Assembly (NCBI RefSeq): GCF_000758825.1
Contig: NZ_JRMX01000001.1
Coordinates: forward strand, 1-33,290
DNA: 33,290 nt
Direction of reading: 5' to 3'
Source of the DNA: Arcanobacterium sp. S3PF19
Lineage (GTDB): Bacteria; Actinomycetota; Actinomycetes; Actinomycetales; Actinomycetaceae
The notes beneath the pieces are model-generated. The model had not been told where the DNA came from and made no database searches. It saw only the letters and a list, made by a program, of their open reading frames with translations. Of the stretch, positions 23,857 to 32,745 are shown in pieces; position 1 is the first letter of the stretch, and every line of letters begins with the position of its first letter. Position numbers and translations under genes: made by a program.

Positions 23857-25770
23857 ATGAAATACACCCAAAAGACTCTTGCCGCCGCCGCCGGCCTGCT
23901 GGTGGCAGGTTCAGCCGTTACTTTCGCCTCTGCCGAACCGGATACACAGAATAATCTGCCGCAGGACGCGCCCGGCCGCGCACCGCTCGCCAAGCAGGCA
24001 GACGAAGTAAAGACCCCCACGAAAGAAGACGTGGAAGCGGCACGGAAGAAGGCGGAGGACGCGAAAAATGCGCTGACCAAAGCCGAAGAGCGCAACACTG
24101 CCGCCCTGAAAGCCGACAAAGAAGCCGACGCGCAGGTAGCCGCCAGGCAGAAAGAAGCGGACGAAGCAAAGACCGCCTTGGAGAAAGCTCCGGATGCGGA
24201 CGAAGCACAGTATAACGAAAAGAAACAGGCCGCCGATCAGGCAGCCGAAAACCTGAATAAGGCACAGGAACACAAGAAAGAAACAGCCGCCAATCTGCAG
24301 AAAGCCGCCCGGGAATCGGCGGACGCCGCCAAAGCGTTTGAAGAAGCAACGAAGCTGACGGACGGCATTTCCAAGGAAAGCCAAAAAGCGACGGAAAATG
24401 CGGCAGCAAAATTAGCAGAAAAAGAACAGGCGCAGAAAGCACTTGATGAGGCAAAGGCCGAAGCCAAAGCCAAAGTAAAAGAAGCTGCTCAAAACATCAT
24501 TAACAAAGAAAAAGAAATAAAAGACAACAAAACCGAACTTGATGAAAAAGAAAAGGCCGTAAAAGAAAAAGAAGCCGAGCTTAAGCAGGCCGAAACAAAT
24601 ATAACGGAAAACGAAAAGAAGATTGCCGAGCAGACTCAGGAAAAACAGAAAGCCGAACAGTGGCTGCAGACTTTGAAAACCCAGCAGGCGCAGATTGCCC
24701 AGAAACTGCAGCAGTCCGAACAGGGCGTTAATGACGCAAAGAGAGATCATGGCGAAAACTCAGTAGAGCACAATGCCGCCAAACAAATACATGAACATAA
24801 TCTGAACGAACAGAAAGAAAATCAGACTAATCAGCAAAAAGCCCAGGAAAACAAGGTAAAAGCCGAAGGAGAAATAGCGGCGGCAGAAGGCAAAAAGCAG
24901 GAACTGCAAACTGCAAAGTCCACGGCCGAGCAAAATCTTAACCAGGCAAAGGAAGCCGTAAAACCGTTAAAGCAAAAAGACGAGCAGCTGAACCGGGAAC
25001 GTAAAAATCTGAATACGTTAAAAGATGATATAGAAGGCGCAAACGAAGCCACCGAGCAGGAAAAAACGGAGGAATTGGAAGAAGCCACAGAAGCTTCCCA
25101 AACCGCCGAAGAGGAAAAAAACAAGGCCGGTGCCAAGGTACGCGAACACGAGCAGAAACTGACTGCGCTGGAAGAAAAGAAAAATACTTCCGAAACTCAG
25201 CATAAGCAGGCAAGAAAGGCCGACTCCGAGGCGGATACACAGCTCAATGGGGCAAAATCCGCAAACACGGAAAAAGAAAACGCCTTCAAACCGCTGAAGG
25301 AAGCGCGTGAAAAGCACGTAGCGGCGCAGAAGCAGCTGGAAGCGGCCACTCTCGCCCTTACGGCTGCGCAGGGCGTGAAAACGCAGGCCGCCGCCGAAGT
25401 TGTTGCCGCAGGCGCTCTGCTTTTAACAGCCCGTGCGGAATCGGAAGACGCACAGCGTAAGTATGTTCTGCTTTCCACAGCCTACGAGCAGGCACACCCG
25501 CAAAATCCGCAGAATCCCCGGCAGAACCCGCCGGCGGGTGCAAATGCAGGAGCAAATGCAGGAGCAAATGCGGGTGCAGCGGCCGGCCCGCGGCAGCAGG
25601 CACATAAGGCGCCGCGGAGCGCCGAAAACGGCGCGGTGTATGTGCCGCAGCACCGTAAGGTGTCCCGCTCGGAGCAATTGCCGCAAACCGGTTCCGATTC
25701 CGTGGCAGCGGGCCTGCTCGGCCTGGCACTGCTCGGTCTGGGACTGGGCGCCCGGCGCCGTAACCGCTGA
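23857..25770 (+). CDS. LPQTG-anchored coiled-coil surface protein
   Basis: A 637-residue secreted protein covalently linked to peptidoglycan by a sortase. A signal peptide (about 1-26, KTLAAAAGLLVAGSAVTFASA, cut before EPDTQ) is followed by about 500 residues of Lys/Glu/Ala/Gln-rich sequence that should form long coiled coils (about 45-545). Then come a Pro/Asn/Gln stretch, a GANAGANAGANAGA repeat, a short basic wall-proximal segment, LPQTG at 608-612, a hydrophobic helix and the RRRNR tail. I see no cysteine and no methionine after the start. The gene body is visibly richer in A than its neighbours, mostly from Lys/Glu/Asn codons. The fold resembles adhesins or fibrous spacers; no enzymatic domain is seen. 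AGGAG lies 11 bases before the ATG. Confidence 0.85.
   Translation: MKYTQKTLAAAAGLLVAGSAVTFASAEPDTQNNLPQDAPGRAPLAKQADEVKTPTKEDVEAARKKAEDAKNALTKAEERNTAALKADKEADAQVAARQKEADEAKTALEKAPDADEAQYNEKKQAADQAAENLNKAQEHKKETAANLQKAARESADAAKAFEEATKLTDGISKESQKATENAAAKLAEKEQAQKALDEAKAEAKAKVKEAAQNIINKEKEIKDNKTELDEKEKAVKEKEAELKQAETNITENEKKIAEQTQEKQKAEQWLQTLKTQQAQIAQKLQQSEQGVNDAKRDHGENSVEHNAAKQIHEHNLNEQKENQTNQQKAQENKVKAEGEIAAAEGKKQELQTAKSTAEQNLNQAKEAVKPLKQKDEQLNRERKNLNTLKDDIEGANEATEQEKTEELEEATEASQTAEEEKNKAGAKVREHEQKLTALEEKKNTSETQHKQARKADSEADTQLNGAKSANTEKENAFKPLKEAREKHVAAQKQLEAATLALTAAQGVKTQAAAEVVAAGALLLTARAESEDAQRKYVLLSTAYEQAHPQNPQNPRQNPPAGANAGANAGANAGAAAGPRQQAHKAPRSAENGAVYVPQHRKVSRSEQLPQTGSDSVAAGLLGLALLGLGLGARRRNR
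25535..25580 (+). repeat. Short in-frame Gly-Ala-Asn coding repeat
   Basis: Within the surface-protein gene a 12-base unit, GGAGCAAATGCA with small variants (GGTGCAAATGCA, GGAGCAAATGCG), occurs about three to four times in tandem. It encodes GANA units next to the wall anchor. Such repeats can change copy number between strains and alter how far the protein extends from the wall. Confidence 0.75.
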
Positions 25771-25790
25771 CAGGTAAACGAAGCCGAATA

Positions 25791-25865
25791 TTTCCCCCAA
25801 ATACGCGCTGCGCTGCGGAAAACCAATGCGGCCGTATTTGGGGGAAAATTTTATCTTAATTTTTA
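25791..25865 (+). terminator. Terminator of the surface-protein gene
   Basis: A perfect 15-base-pair stem (25791-25805 with 25833-25847) surrounds a 27-base loop that can itself pair through GC-rich segments. T-rich sequence follows (ATTTTATCTTAATTTTTAT). It lies 20 bases past the stop codon. The large loop is unusual but stem length and T tract support termination. Confidence 0.8.
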
Positions 25866-25875
25866 TCTCTGATTT

Positions 25876-25900
25876 GTATCTTGGGATACGCCCAAGATAC
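25876..25900. repeat. Perfect inverted repeat of unknown function
   Basis: GTATCTTGGG (25876-25885) and CCCAAGATAC (25891-25900) are exact 10-base complements around ATACG. A GATACGCCC element also occurs twice in direct orientation around it (25885-25893 and 25896-25904 approximately). No T tract follows on either strand, so it is not an ordinary terminator. It may be a protein-binding or recombination site; there is no gene next to it to regulate. Confidence 0.45.
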
Positions 25901-26093
25901 GCCCGCGCAAAAAAAAATCATGCAAACGGAAGCAGTCATCCGGCAGACCAAAGCCGCACAGATGCAAACAAAACGGGGAAACTGCGAAAACACCCCGCCA
26001 CACGCCCCTGCCGCACAATCCCGGCGGGGCGAAACTATAGGTCTGTGCCCGCGGCGGCGCGTATATGCACACTCGGCAGGGGGAAAACCCCTG

Positions 26094-26133
26094 AAAAAAA
26101 TATGGGTGCGGAAATTAATTTCCGCACCCATAT
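26094..26133 (-). terminator. Rho-independent terminator of pntA-pntB
   Basis: The 34 bases 26100-26133 are a perfect palindrome with 17-base half-sites, effectively a 15-pair stem and TTAA loop. On the minus strand it is followed by seven T (26100-26094). It lies 50 bases past the pntB stop codon. Confidence 0.92.
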
Positions 26134-26183
26134 CCGCAGATCTTTTGCCGATTTCGGTTTTCGAAAATCAGTGCATAATTTTC

Positions 26184-27611
26184 TCAGAGCGCGGCGGCAA
26201 TCTGCTCTACCGTTGTCTTTGCATCCCCGAGCAGCATTTGCGTATTCTGCCTGTAAAACAGCGGATTGGTCACTCCCGCATAACCGGAATTGCCCATTGA
26301 CCGCTTCAGCACAATCACATTCTGCGCCTCCCACACCTTAAGAACCGGCATTCCCGAAATCGGAGATCCCGGCTCCTGTGCGGCAGGGTTCACGGTATCG
26401 TTGGCACCAATCACCAGCACCACATCCGCGCCCGCAAAATCATCGTTTATCTCATCCATTTCCCTAACGATATCGTAGGGAACTTTCGCCTCCGCCAAAA
26501 GCACGTTCATATGCCCGGGGAGTCTGCCCGCCACGGGGTGAATCCCGAATGTTACGTCCACACCCATGTCGCGCAGTTTGCGTGTCAGCTCCGCAACCGG
26601 ATACTGCGCACGCGCCACCGCCATGCCGTAACCGGGCGTAATCACTACTTTCCGCGCGTTTCTCAGCAGATCGGCAACTTCACCCACGGTCGTTTCCCGA
26701 TGCGTGCCGTAATCACGTTCGCTGTGCGTCGCGCTGCCGGTGCCGAAACCACCCAAAATAACGGCGGCAAAAGAACGGTTCATCGCTTTGCACATAATAT
26801 AACTGAGATAGGCACCCGAGGATCCGACCAGGGCACCCGTGATAATCAGCAGGTCACTGCCGAGAGTGAAACCGGCCATTGCCGCAGCCCACCCGGAATA
26901 CGAATTAAGCATGGAAACAACCACGGGCATATCCCCGCCGCCGATCGAAGCAACCAAATGCAGACCCAGGGCAAGGGAAATCAGCGTAAGAATGATTAAG
27001 ACGCCCAGCCCCGCATAAACCGTGCGCGTGTGGGCAAAAACCACGATCAGAATCAGCGATGCCGCCACCGCGGCCAAATTAAGCAGGTTGCGCGCCGGCA
27101 GGGCCAGCGGCTTGCCTTTTATCTTTCCCGACAGCTTAAGAAAAGCAATAACCGAGCCGGTCAGCGTCACCGCACCGATAAAGACCGCCAGACCCACTTC
27201 ACCCATATGGAAAGCATTTTCGGCAGTCGGCGCGCCCGGTGTGATCAGGAACGAATTGAATCCCACAAGCACTGCCGCCAGACCGACGAATGAATGAAGC
27301 AGCGCAATCAGCTGCGGCATTCCCGTCATTTCCACGTGCAGGGCTTTATAAATGCCGATTCCCGCACCGACGGCCATCGCCACCACAATCAGCAGCAGCG
27401 ACATACCCGCCTCATTCGTGGTTCCGATCAGGAAGAAAAAAGCCAGCAGAGAGATGCACATTCCGGCAATACCCGCATAATTGCCTTTCTGTGCCGTTTC
27501 CTGCCGCGAAAGTCCCGCGAGCGCCAGAATAAACAGCAGCGCCGCCACAATATAGGCAAAGGGGGCAAAACCGAACGCAAATCCGATAAACCAAGATTCA
27601 GTATGCAGCAT
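26184..27611 (-). CDS. pntB: NAD(P) transhydrogenase subunit beta
   Basis: Membrane and NADP(H)-binding subunit of proton-translocating transhydrogenase, which uses the proton gradient to make NADPH from NADH. The 475 residues have a multi-span membrane part (about 1-265), then domain III with [56 protein letters not shown] and [11 protein letters not shown], which bind NADP(H). Length and motifs match the E. coli-type beta chain. It follows pntA after five bases and ends at a strong terminator. Confidence 0.97.
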   Translation of the reverse strand: MLHTESWFIGFAFGFAPFAYIVAALLFILALAGLSRQETAQKGNYAGIAGMCISLLAFFFLIGTTNEAGMSLLLIVVAMAVGAGIGIYKALHVEMTGMPQLIALLHSFVGLAAVLVGFNSFLITPGAPTAENAFHMGEVGLAVFIGAVTLTGSVIAFLKLSGKIKGKPLALPARNLLNLAAVAASLILIVVFAHTRTVYAGLGVLIILTLISLALGLHLVASIGGGDMPVVVSMLNSYSGWAAAMAGFTLGSDLLIITGALVGSSGAYLSYIMCKAMNRSFAAVILGGFGTGSATHSERDYGTHRETTVGEVADLLRNARKVVITPGYGMAVARAQYPVAELTRKLRDMGVDVTFGIHPVAGRLPGHMNVLLAEAKVPYDIVREMDEINDDFAGADVVLVIGANDTVNPAAQEPGSPISGMPVLKVWEAQNVIVLKRSMGNSGYAGVTNPLFYRQNTQMLLGDAKTTVEQIAAAL

Positions 27612-27616
27612 TGTCT

Positions 27617-29155
27617 TCAGCTCCTTTGAAACATTTTCAGCATTCGGTGGGTTACCGCAAATCCGCCGAAGATATTAACCGAGGCAACCGCAATACCGAT
27701 AAAGGCCAGTATTTTCACCGTTAGGGACTGCGCCGGGATCTGCACCAAAGCTCCCACGATAATAATTCCCGAAACGGCGTTTGTAACCGACATCAGGGGC
27801 GTATGCAGAGAGTGCGTAACAGAGGTGATTACGTAAAATCCGATCACTACCGCCAGCGCAAAAATCATAAAATGCCCGGACATCCCGGGAGGAGCCATAA
27901 AAATCAGCAGCATCAGCGCAACTGCGATTCCCGCTGCCCATCCGTATTTGGCATATCCCGTTTTCTTTTCCGGCGGTGCCGGAGGCATGGCGTCGTTTTC
28001 CGCGCGGACGCCCGTCTGCGCGGGAGCTGCCGAAACCTTTACCGGCGGCGGCGGGAAAAGCACCTGCGATCCGTCGGTCACGATTATCTGGCGCACGATT
28101 TCGTCTTCTGTGTCCAAAACCAATTTTCCGTCTTTGCCGGGTGTGGCAAGCTGCAGAAAATTCACCACATTCTGCGCATACAGTCTGGATGCCTGCGCCG
28201 GCAGACGCCCGGCCAAATCCGTGTAGCCGATAATTTTTACGCCGTTTTCCGTGGTTACAATTTTACCCGGTACCGTAAGTTCGCAGTTCCCGCCGTTTGC
28301 GGCAGCCATGTCTACGATTACGGACCCGGATTTCATCCGCGATACGGCCTGCGCGTCGAGCAGAATCGGAGATTTGCGCCCGGGAATATTGGCCGTGGTA
28401 ATTACCACATCGGATTTTTCCGCCTGCCGGGCGTACAGCGCGGAGGCTGCCTCTTTCTGCGCGTCAGACATTTCCCGTGCATATCCGTCCGACGATTCCT
28501 GTGCCGGGGCCTCAATGGGCACAAAGTGCGCTCCCAGCGACTCCACCTGTTCGGCGGTTTCGCTGCGCACGTCTGTTGCATTCACAACCGCGCCCATGGA
28601 GTTGGCCGTGCCGATTGCCGCCAGACCTGCCACGCCTGCGCCGATCACATATACGGTGGCGGGCGGCATCTTCCCCGCGGCGGTTACCTGCCCGGTAAAC
28701 AGCCGTCCGAAATTGGCCGCCGCCTCAATTACCGCCCGGTATCCGGCGATATTTGCCATCGAAGACAGCACGTCCATAGACTGCGCGCGGGAAATACGGG
28801 GAATCATATCCATCGACAGCCCGGTAATTTTCCGTTCGCACAGTTTCTGTGCAATCTGCGGATTCTGCCGGGGCGAAAGGCGTGAAATCAGCACCGCACC
28901 GGGTTTAATCCGTTCAAGGTCATTTTCCGCGGGCGTATCGGGCGTAAGCACGATATCCGCACCCCATGCCCGGTCTGCGGAAACTATTTCGGCTCCCGCG
29001 GCCTCGTACTGCCCGTCGAAGCAGTCGGCTTTCTTTCCCGCTCCGCTTTCCACGGATACCGCGTAGCCCAATTTCACCAACTTTTTCACAGTGTCTGCAG
29101 TGGCAGCCACCAACGACTGCGAATCCTGCGATTCTAAAGGAATCCCTATCCGCAC
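27617..29155 (-). CDS. pntA: NAD(P) transhydrogenase subunit alpha
   Basis: NAD(H)-binding subunit of the membrane transhydrogenase. The 512 residues comprise the alanine-dehydrogenase-like domain I (about 1-375, with the nucleotide loop [20 protein letters not shown] and the [13 protein letters not shown] segment), a Pro/Ala linker, then a C-terminal membrane part of about four spans (from roughly 405). It is the fused, single-chain alpha type; many actinobacteria and Rhodospirillum split it into PntAA and PntAB. The GTG start at 29155 follows TAGGAGA by four to five bases. It is transcribed leftward with pntB from the 97-base gap after holA. Confidence 0.96.
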   Translation of the reverse strand: MRIGIPLESQDSQSLVAATADTVKKLVKLGYAVSVESGAGKKADCFDGQYEAAGAEIVSADRAWGADIVLTPDTPAENDLERIKPGAVLISRLSPRQNPQIAQKLCERKITGLSMDMIPRISRAQSMDVLSSMANIAGYRAVIEAAANFGRLFTGQVTAAGKMPPATVYVIGAGVAGLAAIGTANSMGAVVNATDVRSETAEQVESLGAHFVPIEAPAQESSDGYAREMSDAQKEAASALYARQAEKSDVVITTANIPGRKSPILLDAQAVSRMKSGSVIVDMAAANGGNCELTVPGKIVTTENGVKIIGYTDLAGRLPAQASRLYAQNVVNFLQLATPGKDGKLVLDTEDEIVRQIIVTDGSQVLFPPPPVKVSAAPAQTGVRAENDAMPPAPPEKKTGYAKYGWAAGIAVALMLLIFMAPPGMSGHFMIFALAVVIGFYVITSVTHSLHTPLMSVTNAVSGIIIVGALVQIPAQSLTVKILAFIGIAVASVNIFGGFAVTHRMLKMFQRS

Positions 29156-29252
29156 CGATTCTCCTATCTCTTACGGTTGCCGCACGCAGAATGCGGCCTG
29201 CCGCAACTGCGTCCGGTTAAAAATCCAAACAGTCCCATTCTACTGTATTACC

Positions 29253-30218
29253 TTATTTCAGACGCTGTGCTCTTCCCACAGCTAAAATCAGACGTTCCAA
29301 AGCGTAATGCGCATCATGCGATCCGCCTTTAACCTCGCTGTCTGCCCTGGCCGTCTCCCGCAGTGCCTGCGCCAAAGCGGGCGCGGACCAGCGGCGCAGA
29401 TCCTGTTTTGCCCGGGTGATCTGCCATTGCGGCAAAGAGGGCCGGTAGCCCACATTCCCCGAATCCATTCCCAGCACCTGCCCGATCTGCCGCAGTTTGA
29501 AATCAATTGCGGAAACCACCGCAACCGCGTTTGTCCCGGTTGAAAGTGCGTGACGGCACAGTTCAATGGCTTTTCCCACATTTCCTTTCAGCAGCGCGTC
29601 GGCAACATTGAATCCGGTGGCTTCGATTCTTCCCGAAAAATACCGGTCTACGTCCGCTTTCGTAATTTTCCCGGGAACGTCCTGCAGCAGCTGGGCAACA
29701 CCGGAAAGCAGTTCCTGCAGATCGGAGCCGAGCGCATCCACAAGAGCGGCCACGGCATCGGAGGCAATTGCGCGTTTTGCGGCGGTGACGTCTTCCTGCA
29801 CGGCTTTGGCTTTGTCACCCGTATTTTTTACGGCCGCGATTACCATATGCGGCACGTTTTGTTTCCTTAGCGTTTCGAGTATTTTCTTTCCGCCCGCGCC
29901 GCCGTTATGACGTACCAAGACACGGACGTCCTGCCGGGGAGCGCGGATATAATCGGCAAATTCCTCGGTAAATACCCGGTTTGCCTGCTCCAGATTCTGC
30001 ACGACCAGCGCTTTCGGCTCACAGAACAGTGTGGGCGCAAGCAGCAGCGAGAGCCGCTGCGGGGTATATGCGGCGGCATCCAAAACGCCGATTTCGGTTT
30101 CGGGGTTTTCTGCACGCAGCTGCTTTTTAAAGTTTTCAACCGTGCGGTCGCCGTATACGCGCTCCGCGCTCTCCAAAAGCATTACGGGCGCCAACTTCAT
30201 CTGCCATCGCTCTACCAT
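29253..30218 (-). CDS. holA: DNA polymerase III delta subunit
   Basis: Clamp-loader delta subunit that opens the beta sliding clamp. The 321 residues fit the family: N-terminal AAA-like domain (MLLESAERVYGDRTVENFKKQL, RLSLLLAPTLFCEPKALVVQNLEQAN) without a Walker A motif, as expected for delta, then the lid (DVDRYFSGRIEATGFNVADALLKG) and the C-terminal collar domain. The ATG at 30218 lacks a good ribosome site; an ATG at 30200 (MKLAPVML), with GTAGAG upstream, is equally possible. It is the last gene of comEA-comEC-holA, 183 bases after comEC. Confidence 0.92.
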   Translation of the reverse strand: MVERWQMKLAPVMLLESAERVYGDRTVENFKKQLRAENPETEIGVLDAAAYTPQRLSLLLAPTLFCEPKALVVQNLEQANRVFTEEFADYIRAPRQDVRVLVRHNGGAGGKKILETLRKQNVPHMVIAAVKNTGDKAKAVQEDVTAAKRAIASDAVAALVDALGSDLQELLSGVAQLLQDVPGKITKADVDRYFSGRIEATGFNVADALLKGNVGKAIELCRHALSTGTNAVAVVSAIDFKLRQIGQVLGMDSGNVGYRPSLPQWQITRAKQDLRRWSAPALAQALRETARADSEVKGGSHDAHYALERLILAVGRAQRLK

Positions 30219-30401
30219 AGTTTTATTATCCCATGCCCCGGAAAAAACCGACTGATGTTTTATGCCGTAAATATCTCACTGTATCTTTCCTGTCTCTCTC
30301 CCCGAATCCTTTCGGACTGTCCCTGCCCCGTACATCGGCCAAAACACCGGGGGACGGACGGCGCAGACGGGCCGCCGGATCCCCCGTCTTTTTCGGATGC
30401 C

Positions 30402-31907
30402 TTACCCCGGGCCCGCGGCCGCGCAAATACCGAGTACGGACGTGACGCCTACCGTCAGAAACAGCAGTATGTTTAACGGAAGCGGCCAATTTCGGTATGC
30501 GCGGATACACAGATAAAACAAAACGCATACCGCCAGCTGAAACGCAAGTGCCCGGGGCACGCAAACCACGGCGGAAGTGAGCGAGGCGGTCTTTTCCGCC
30601 ACCGCGAGCACCCACCAAGCGCACGGACGGCAAAGCGCAACCGCCCACGATGCTGCCGTAATGCTGAACGGAGAGATCAACGCACCCAGCAGTCCGAGCA
30701 GCGTCAAAAACGGAATCACCGGCGCAACGGCGATATTTGCCGGAACAGAAAACAAAGATATCTGCGGCTGGAACGAAGCCGACAAAGGAAGCGTTACGGT
30801 GCCTGCCGCAAAGGAAATCACCGCCGCAGTCAGGATATTTTCCCGCAGCGGCGGAAAACGGCAGTGTTTCAGCCACGGGGTAACCATCACAATCGCCAGC
30901 GTCGCCGCAGCAGACATCACAAATCCCACTCCGGCGGCAATTGGCGCAAACACAGTTCTTCCCGTGATCAGGGCCGCGCCCAGCAGGGGAATGGGCATTA
31001 ACCGTCTGCGCAGCATAATTCCGCAGAGCAAAAACGCGGCCATCAGCCCGGCGCGCAATACGGACGCCGAGAGTCCCACCAATGCCAAAAGCTGCAAAAG
31101 ACAGGCAAAGGCAATCCCCGCCGTGAGAAACCGGTGGCGCATACCGCAGATTCCGATCACAAGCGAGAGAATAAGCGAGATATGCGCTCCCGAAACAGCC
31201 GTCAGATGTGTCAGACCCGAAATCCGAAATGCCCGCTTCAGATTCGGAGAAAATCCGTCGTCATCGCCCAAGACCACACCCCGGAAGATATTTCTCTGCT
31301 CCCCGGGAATATGGCGCAAAACCGCGGCAAAACCGCTGCGGATACTGTGCGCCGCGCGGAAACGCGGCGGAGCGGATTCAATTTTCCGCATTCTGCTTAC
31401 ATCCATCCAAAAATCACAGAAAGCAGAGTGCTTTTTCTTCAGCGTGCCCCACAGGCGGTAACGCTGCCCGATGCGCACGTCCGCCGGAAAATCCGCCGGG
31501 GACTTTTGCGCCGTATTTCCGGCCGAGCAGATTACCTGCCGCGCGCGCCGGGTGCGGAAAGTGTCGGAAATTTTTTCCGCCTGCCAGATCTGTATCGTCT
31601 GTCCGCCGGAAAAAGAACGTTTTTCCCGGATAAAACTCCCCTCCAGGATAATCCCATGTGCGCTGCCGGCATATTTTTCCGCAGGTGAATAATACTGTTC
31701 CCGGGCATGGACAGCCTGTATTGCGGCCGCAAAACACACCGCCGCAAGCAGCGCCGCCGCCGTAAAGCGGATCCCCGGAAAAAGAAACAGTGCGCACAGC
31801 AGCAGCCCGGAAAAAACACAGTATGCCGGCAGTGTCTGCCGCGAAAAAGGAAAAAATCCGCTTCCCCAGATAATCAGCGCGGGAAGAAACAGACGAAAAT
31901 CATACAT
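30402..31907 (-). CDS. comEC: ComEC/Rec2-family DNA uptake channel, short form
   Basis: Polytopic membrane protein related to ComEC, which moves single-stranded DNA through the membrane during transformation. The 501 residues have an N-terminal hydrophobic pair, a soluble OB-like domain (about 70-185, VRIGQRYRLWGTLKKKH) and the Competence domain with the signature SGLTHLTAVSGAHISLI and about eight spans. It stops at ICAAAGPG, so the C-terminal metallo-beta-lactamase-like nuclease domain of full-length ComEC is missing. Some actinobacteria have this short form, so it need not be a broken gene. The ATG is one base past the comEA stop, so the two are translationally coupled. Confidence 0.88.
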   Translation of the reverse strand: MYDFRLFLPALIIWGSGFFPFSRQTLPAYCVFSGLLLCALFLFPGIRFTAAALLAAVCFAAAIQAVHAREQYYSPAEKYAGSAHGIILEGSFIREKRSFSGGQTIQIWQAEKISDTFRTRRARQVICSAGNTAQKSPADFPADVRIGQRYRLWGTLKKKHSAFCDFWMDVSRMRKIESAPPRFRAAHSIRSGFAAVLRHIPGEQRNIFRGVVLGDDDGFSPNLKRAFRISGLTHLTAVSGAHISLILSLVIGICGMRHRFLTAGIAFACLLQLLALVGLSASVLRAGLMAAFLLCGIMLRRRLMPIPLLGAALITGRTVFAPIAAGVGFVMSAAATLAIVMVTPWLKHCRFPPLRENILTAAVISFAAGTVTLPLSASFQPQISLFSVPANIAVAPVIPFLTLLGLLGALISPFSITAASWAVALCRPCAWWVLAVAEKTASLTSAVVCVPRALAFQLAVCVLFYLCIRAYRNWPLPLNILLFLTVGVTSVLGICAAAGPG

Positions 31908-31908
31908 T

Positions 31909-32745
31909 TCAGACCGTCACAAACGGGGCAATTTTTTCGAATGTTTTCCTTCCTATCCCGTCCACCTGCATCAGATCATCTATTTTTGCGAAATTGCCGT
32001 GTTTATCACGCCTGCTTTTGATGGCTTTTGCGGTCACCGGCCCGACACCCGGAATCTCCGTCAGCTGTGTAAGCGAGGCGGTATTGATATTTATCTTTTT
32101 CTGCCTCTGCGTATCTTCGGAATTCTGCCCGGTCTGCGTTTCTTCTCCGGCGCTCTTAGCCTCCTGCCCGCGGGCACCTGCCTGTGCCACGTGAACGTGG
32201 TCACCGTCTTTCAGTTTTTGTGCCAGATTCAGCTGCACCAAATCCGCTTCCGCATTCGCTCCTCCCGCAGCTTCCAGTGCCTGTTCGATACGCGCGTCGG
32301 CATCCAGTTCCACAACTTTCGGATGAGCCACGGCGCCGGAAACGTAAACGGAAATTTTTCCGTTTTTCTCCGCCGCGTTTTCCCCTTTTTCCGTTTTGTC
32401 TCTCTGTGAAGATGCGTGCGGACCTGCCGACTGCCCGGATTTGGGAAAATCCCGCACCTCCCGCATTTCGCTTCCTCCCGCCTGCCAAAGAACTACTCCC
32501 AATGCCAGAGCCAAGGCAAAAACAAAAGCAAAAAATGCCTCCCGCGAAAAGGCAAAACGTGCTTTTTTGACGTTACTGCGCGCAGCCTGCCCCAATTCGC
32601 GCGCATAGAGCCCGGCATCGCTGCCCAGGGCGGAATTTAAAGCTATATCCCGAAAATACCGGGCAGGCTTCGGCTGCGGGCGTTCGCTTACCGTCAGCGG
32701 TTGCCGGCTGTTTTTGGGACTAAGTTTCGGAGGAGGTTTAATCAT
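31909..32745 (-). CDS. comEA: ComEA-family DNA-binding competence protein
   Basis: Membrane-anchored DNA receptor that binds double-stranded DNA outside the membrane and feeds it to ComEC. The 278 residues have a cytoplasmic basic N-terminus, one membrane segment (about 70-88, FFAFVFALALALGVVLW), a Lys/Glu/Ala linker, an SLBB domain (about 128-190, VYVSGAVAHPKVVELDADARI) and a C-terminal pair of helix-hairpin-helix motifs (ININTASLTQLTEIPGVGPVTAKAI and LMQVDGIGRKTFEKI). There is no strong ribosome site at the ATG. It heads comEA-comEC-holA. Confidence 0.93.
   Translation of the reverse strand: MIKPPPKLSPKNSRQPLTVSERPQPKPARYFRDIALNSALGSDAGLYARELGQAARSNVKKARFAFSREAFFAFVFALALALGVVLWQAGGSEMREVRDFPKSGQSAGPHASSQRDKTEKGENAAEKNGKISVYVSGAVAHPKVVELDADARIEQALEAAGGANAEADLVQLNLAQKLKDGDHVHVAQAGARGQEAKSAGEETQTGQNSEDTQRQKKININTASLTQLTEIPGVGPVTAKAIKSRRDKHGNFAKIDDLMQVDGIGRKTFEKIAPFVTV

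Larger units (their letters stand above)
25771..26183. other. Convergent intergenic region, surface gene / pntB
   Basis: About 410 bases between two convergent genes. It contains the surface-gene terminator, a perfect inverted repeat at 25876-25900, a short CAGGGG/CCCCTG hairpin near 26075-26092, and the pntB terminator. Between about 25900 and 26070 I see no gene, tRNA or recognised RNA. The weak open frames here are probably chance. Confidence 0.5.

Noticed and set aside
25900-26075. tRNA or small stable RNA in the convergent gap
   Set aside because: No T-loop GTTCRA motif, CCA end or cloverleaf pairing could be found on either strand.
25826-26341. Rightward 171-codon frame after the surface-protein gene
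   Set aside because: It starts in the terminator stem, crosses the pntB terminator and enters pntB antisense; no ribosome site and no motifs.
30226-30876. Leftward 216-codon frame overlapping the comEC 3' end, considered as a missing ComEC domain
   Set aside because: The translation is Arg/Gly-rich without any metallo-beta-lactamase motif, and most of it is comEC in another frame.
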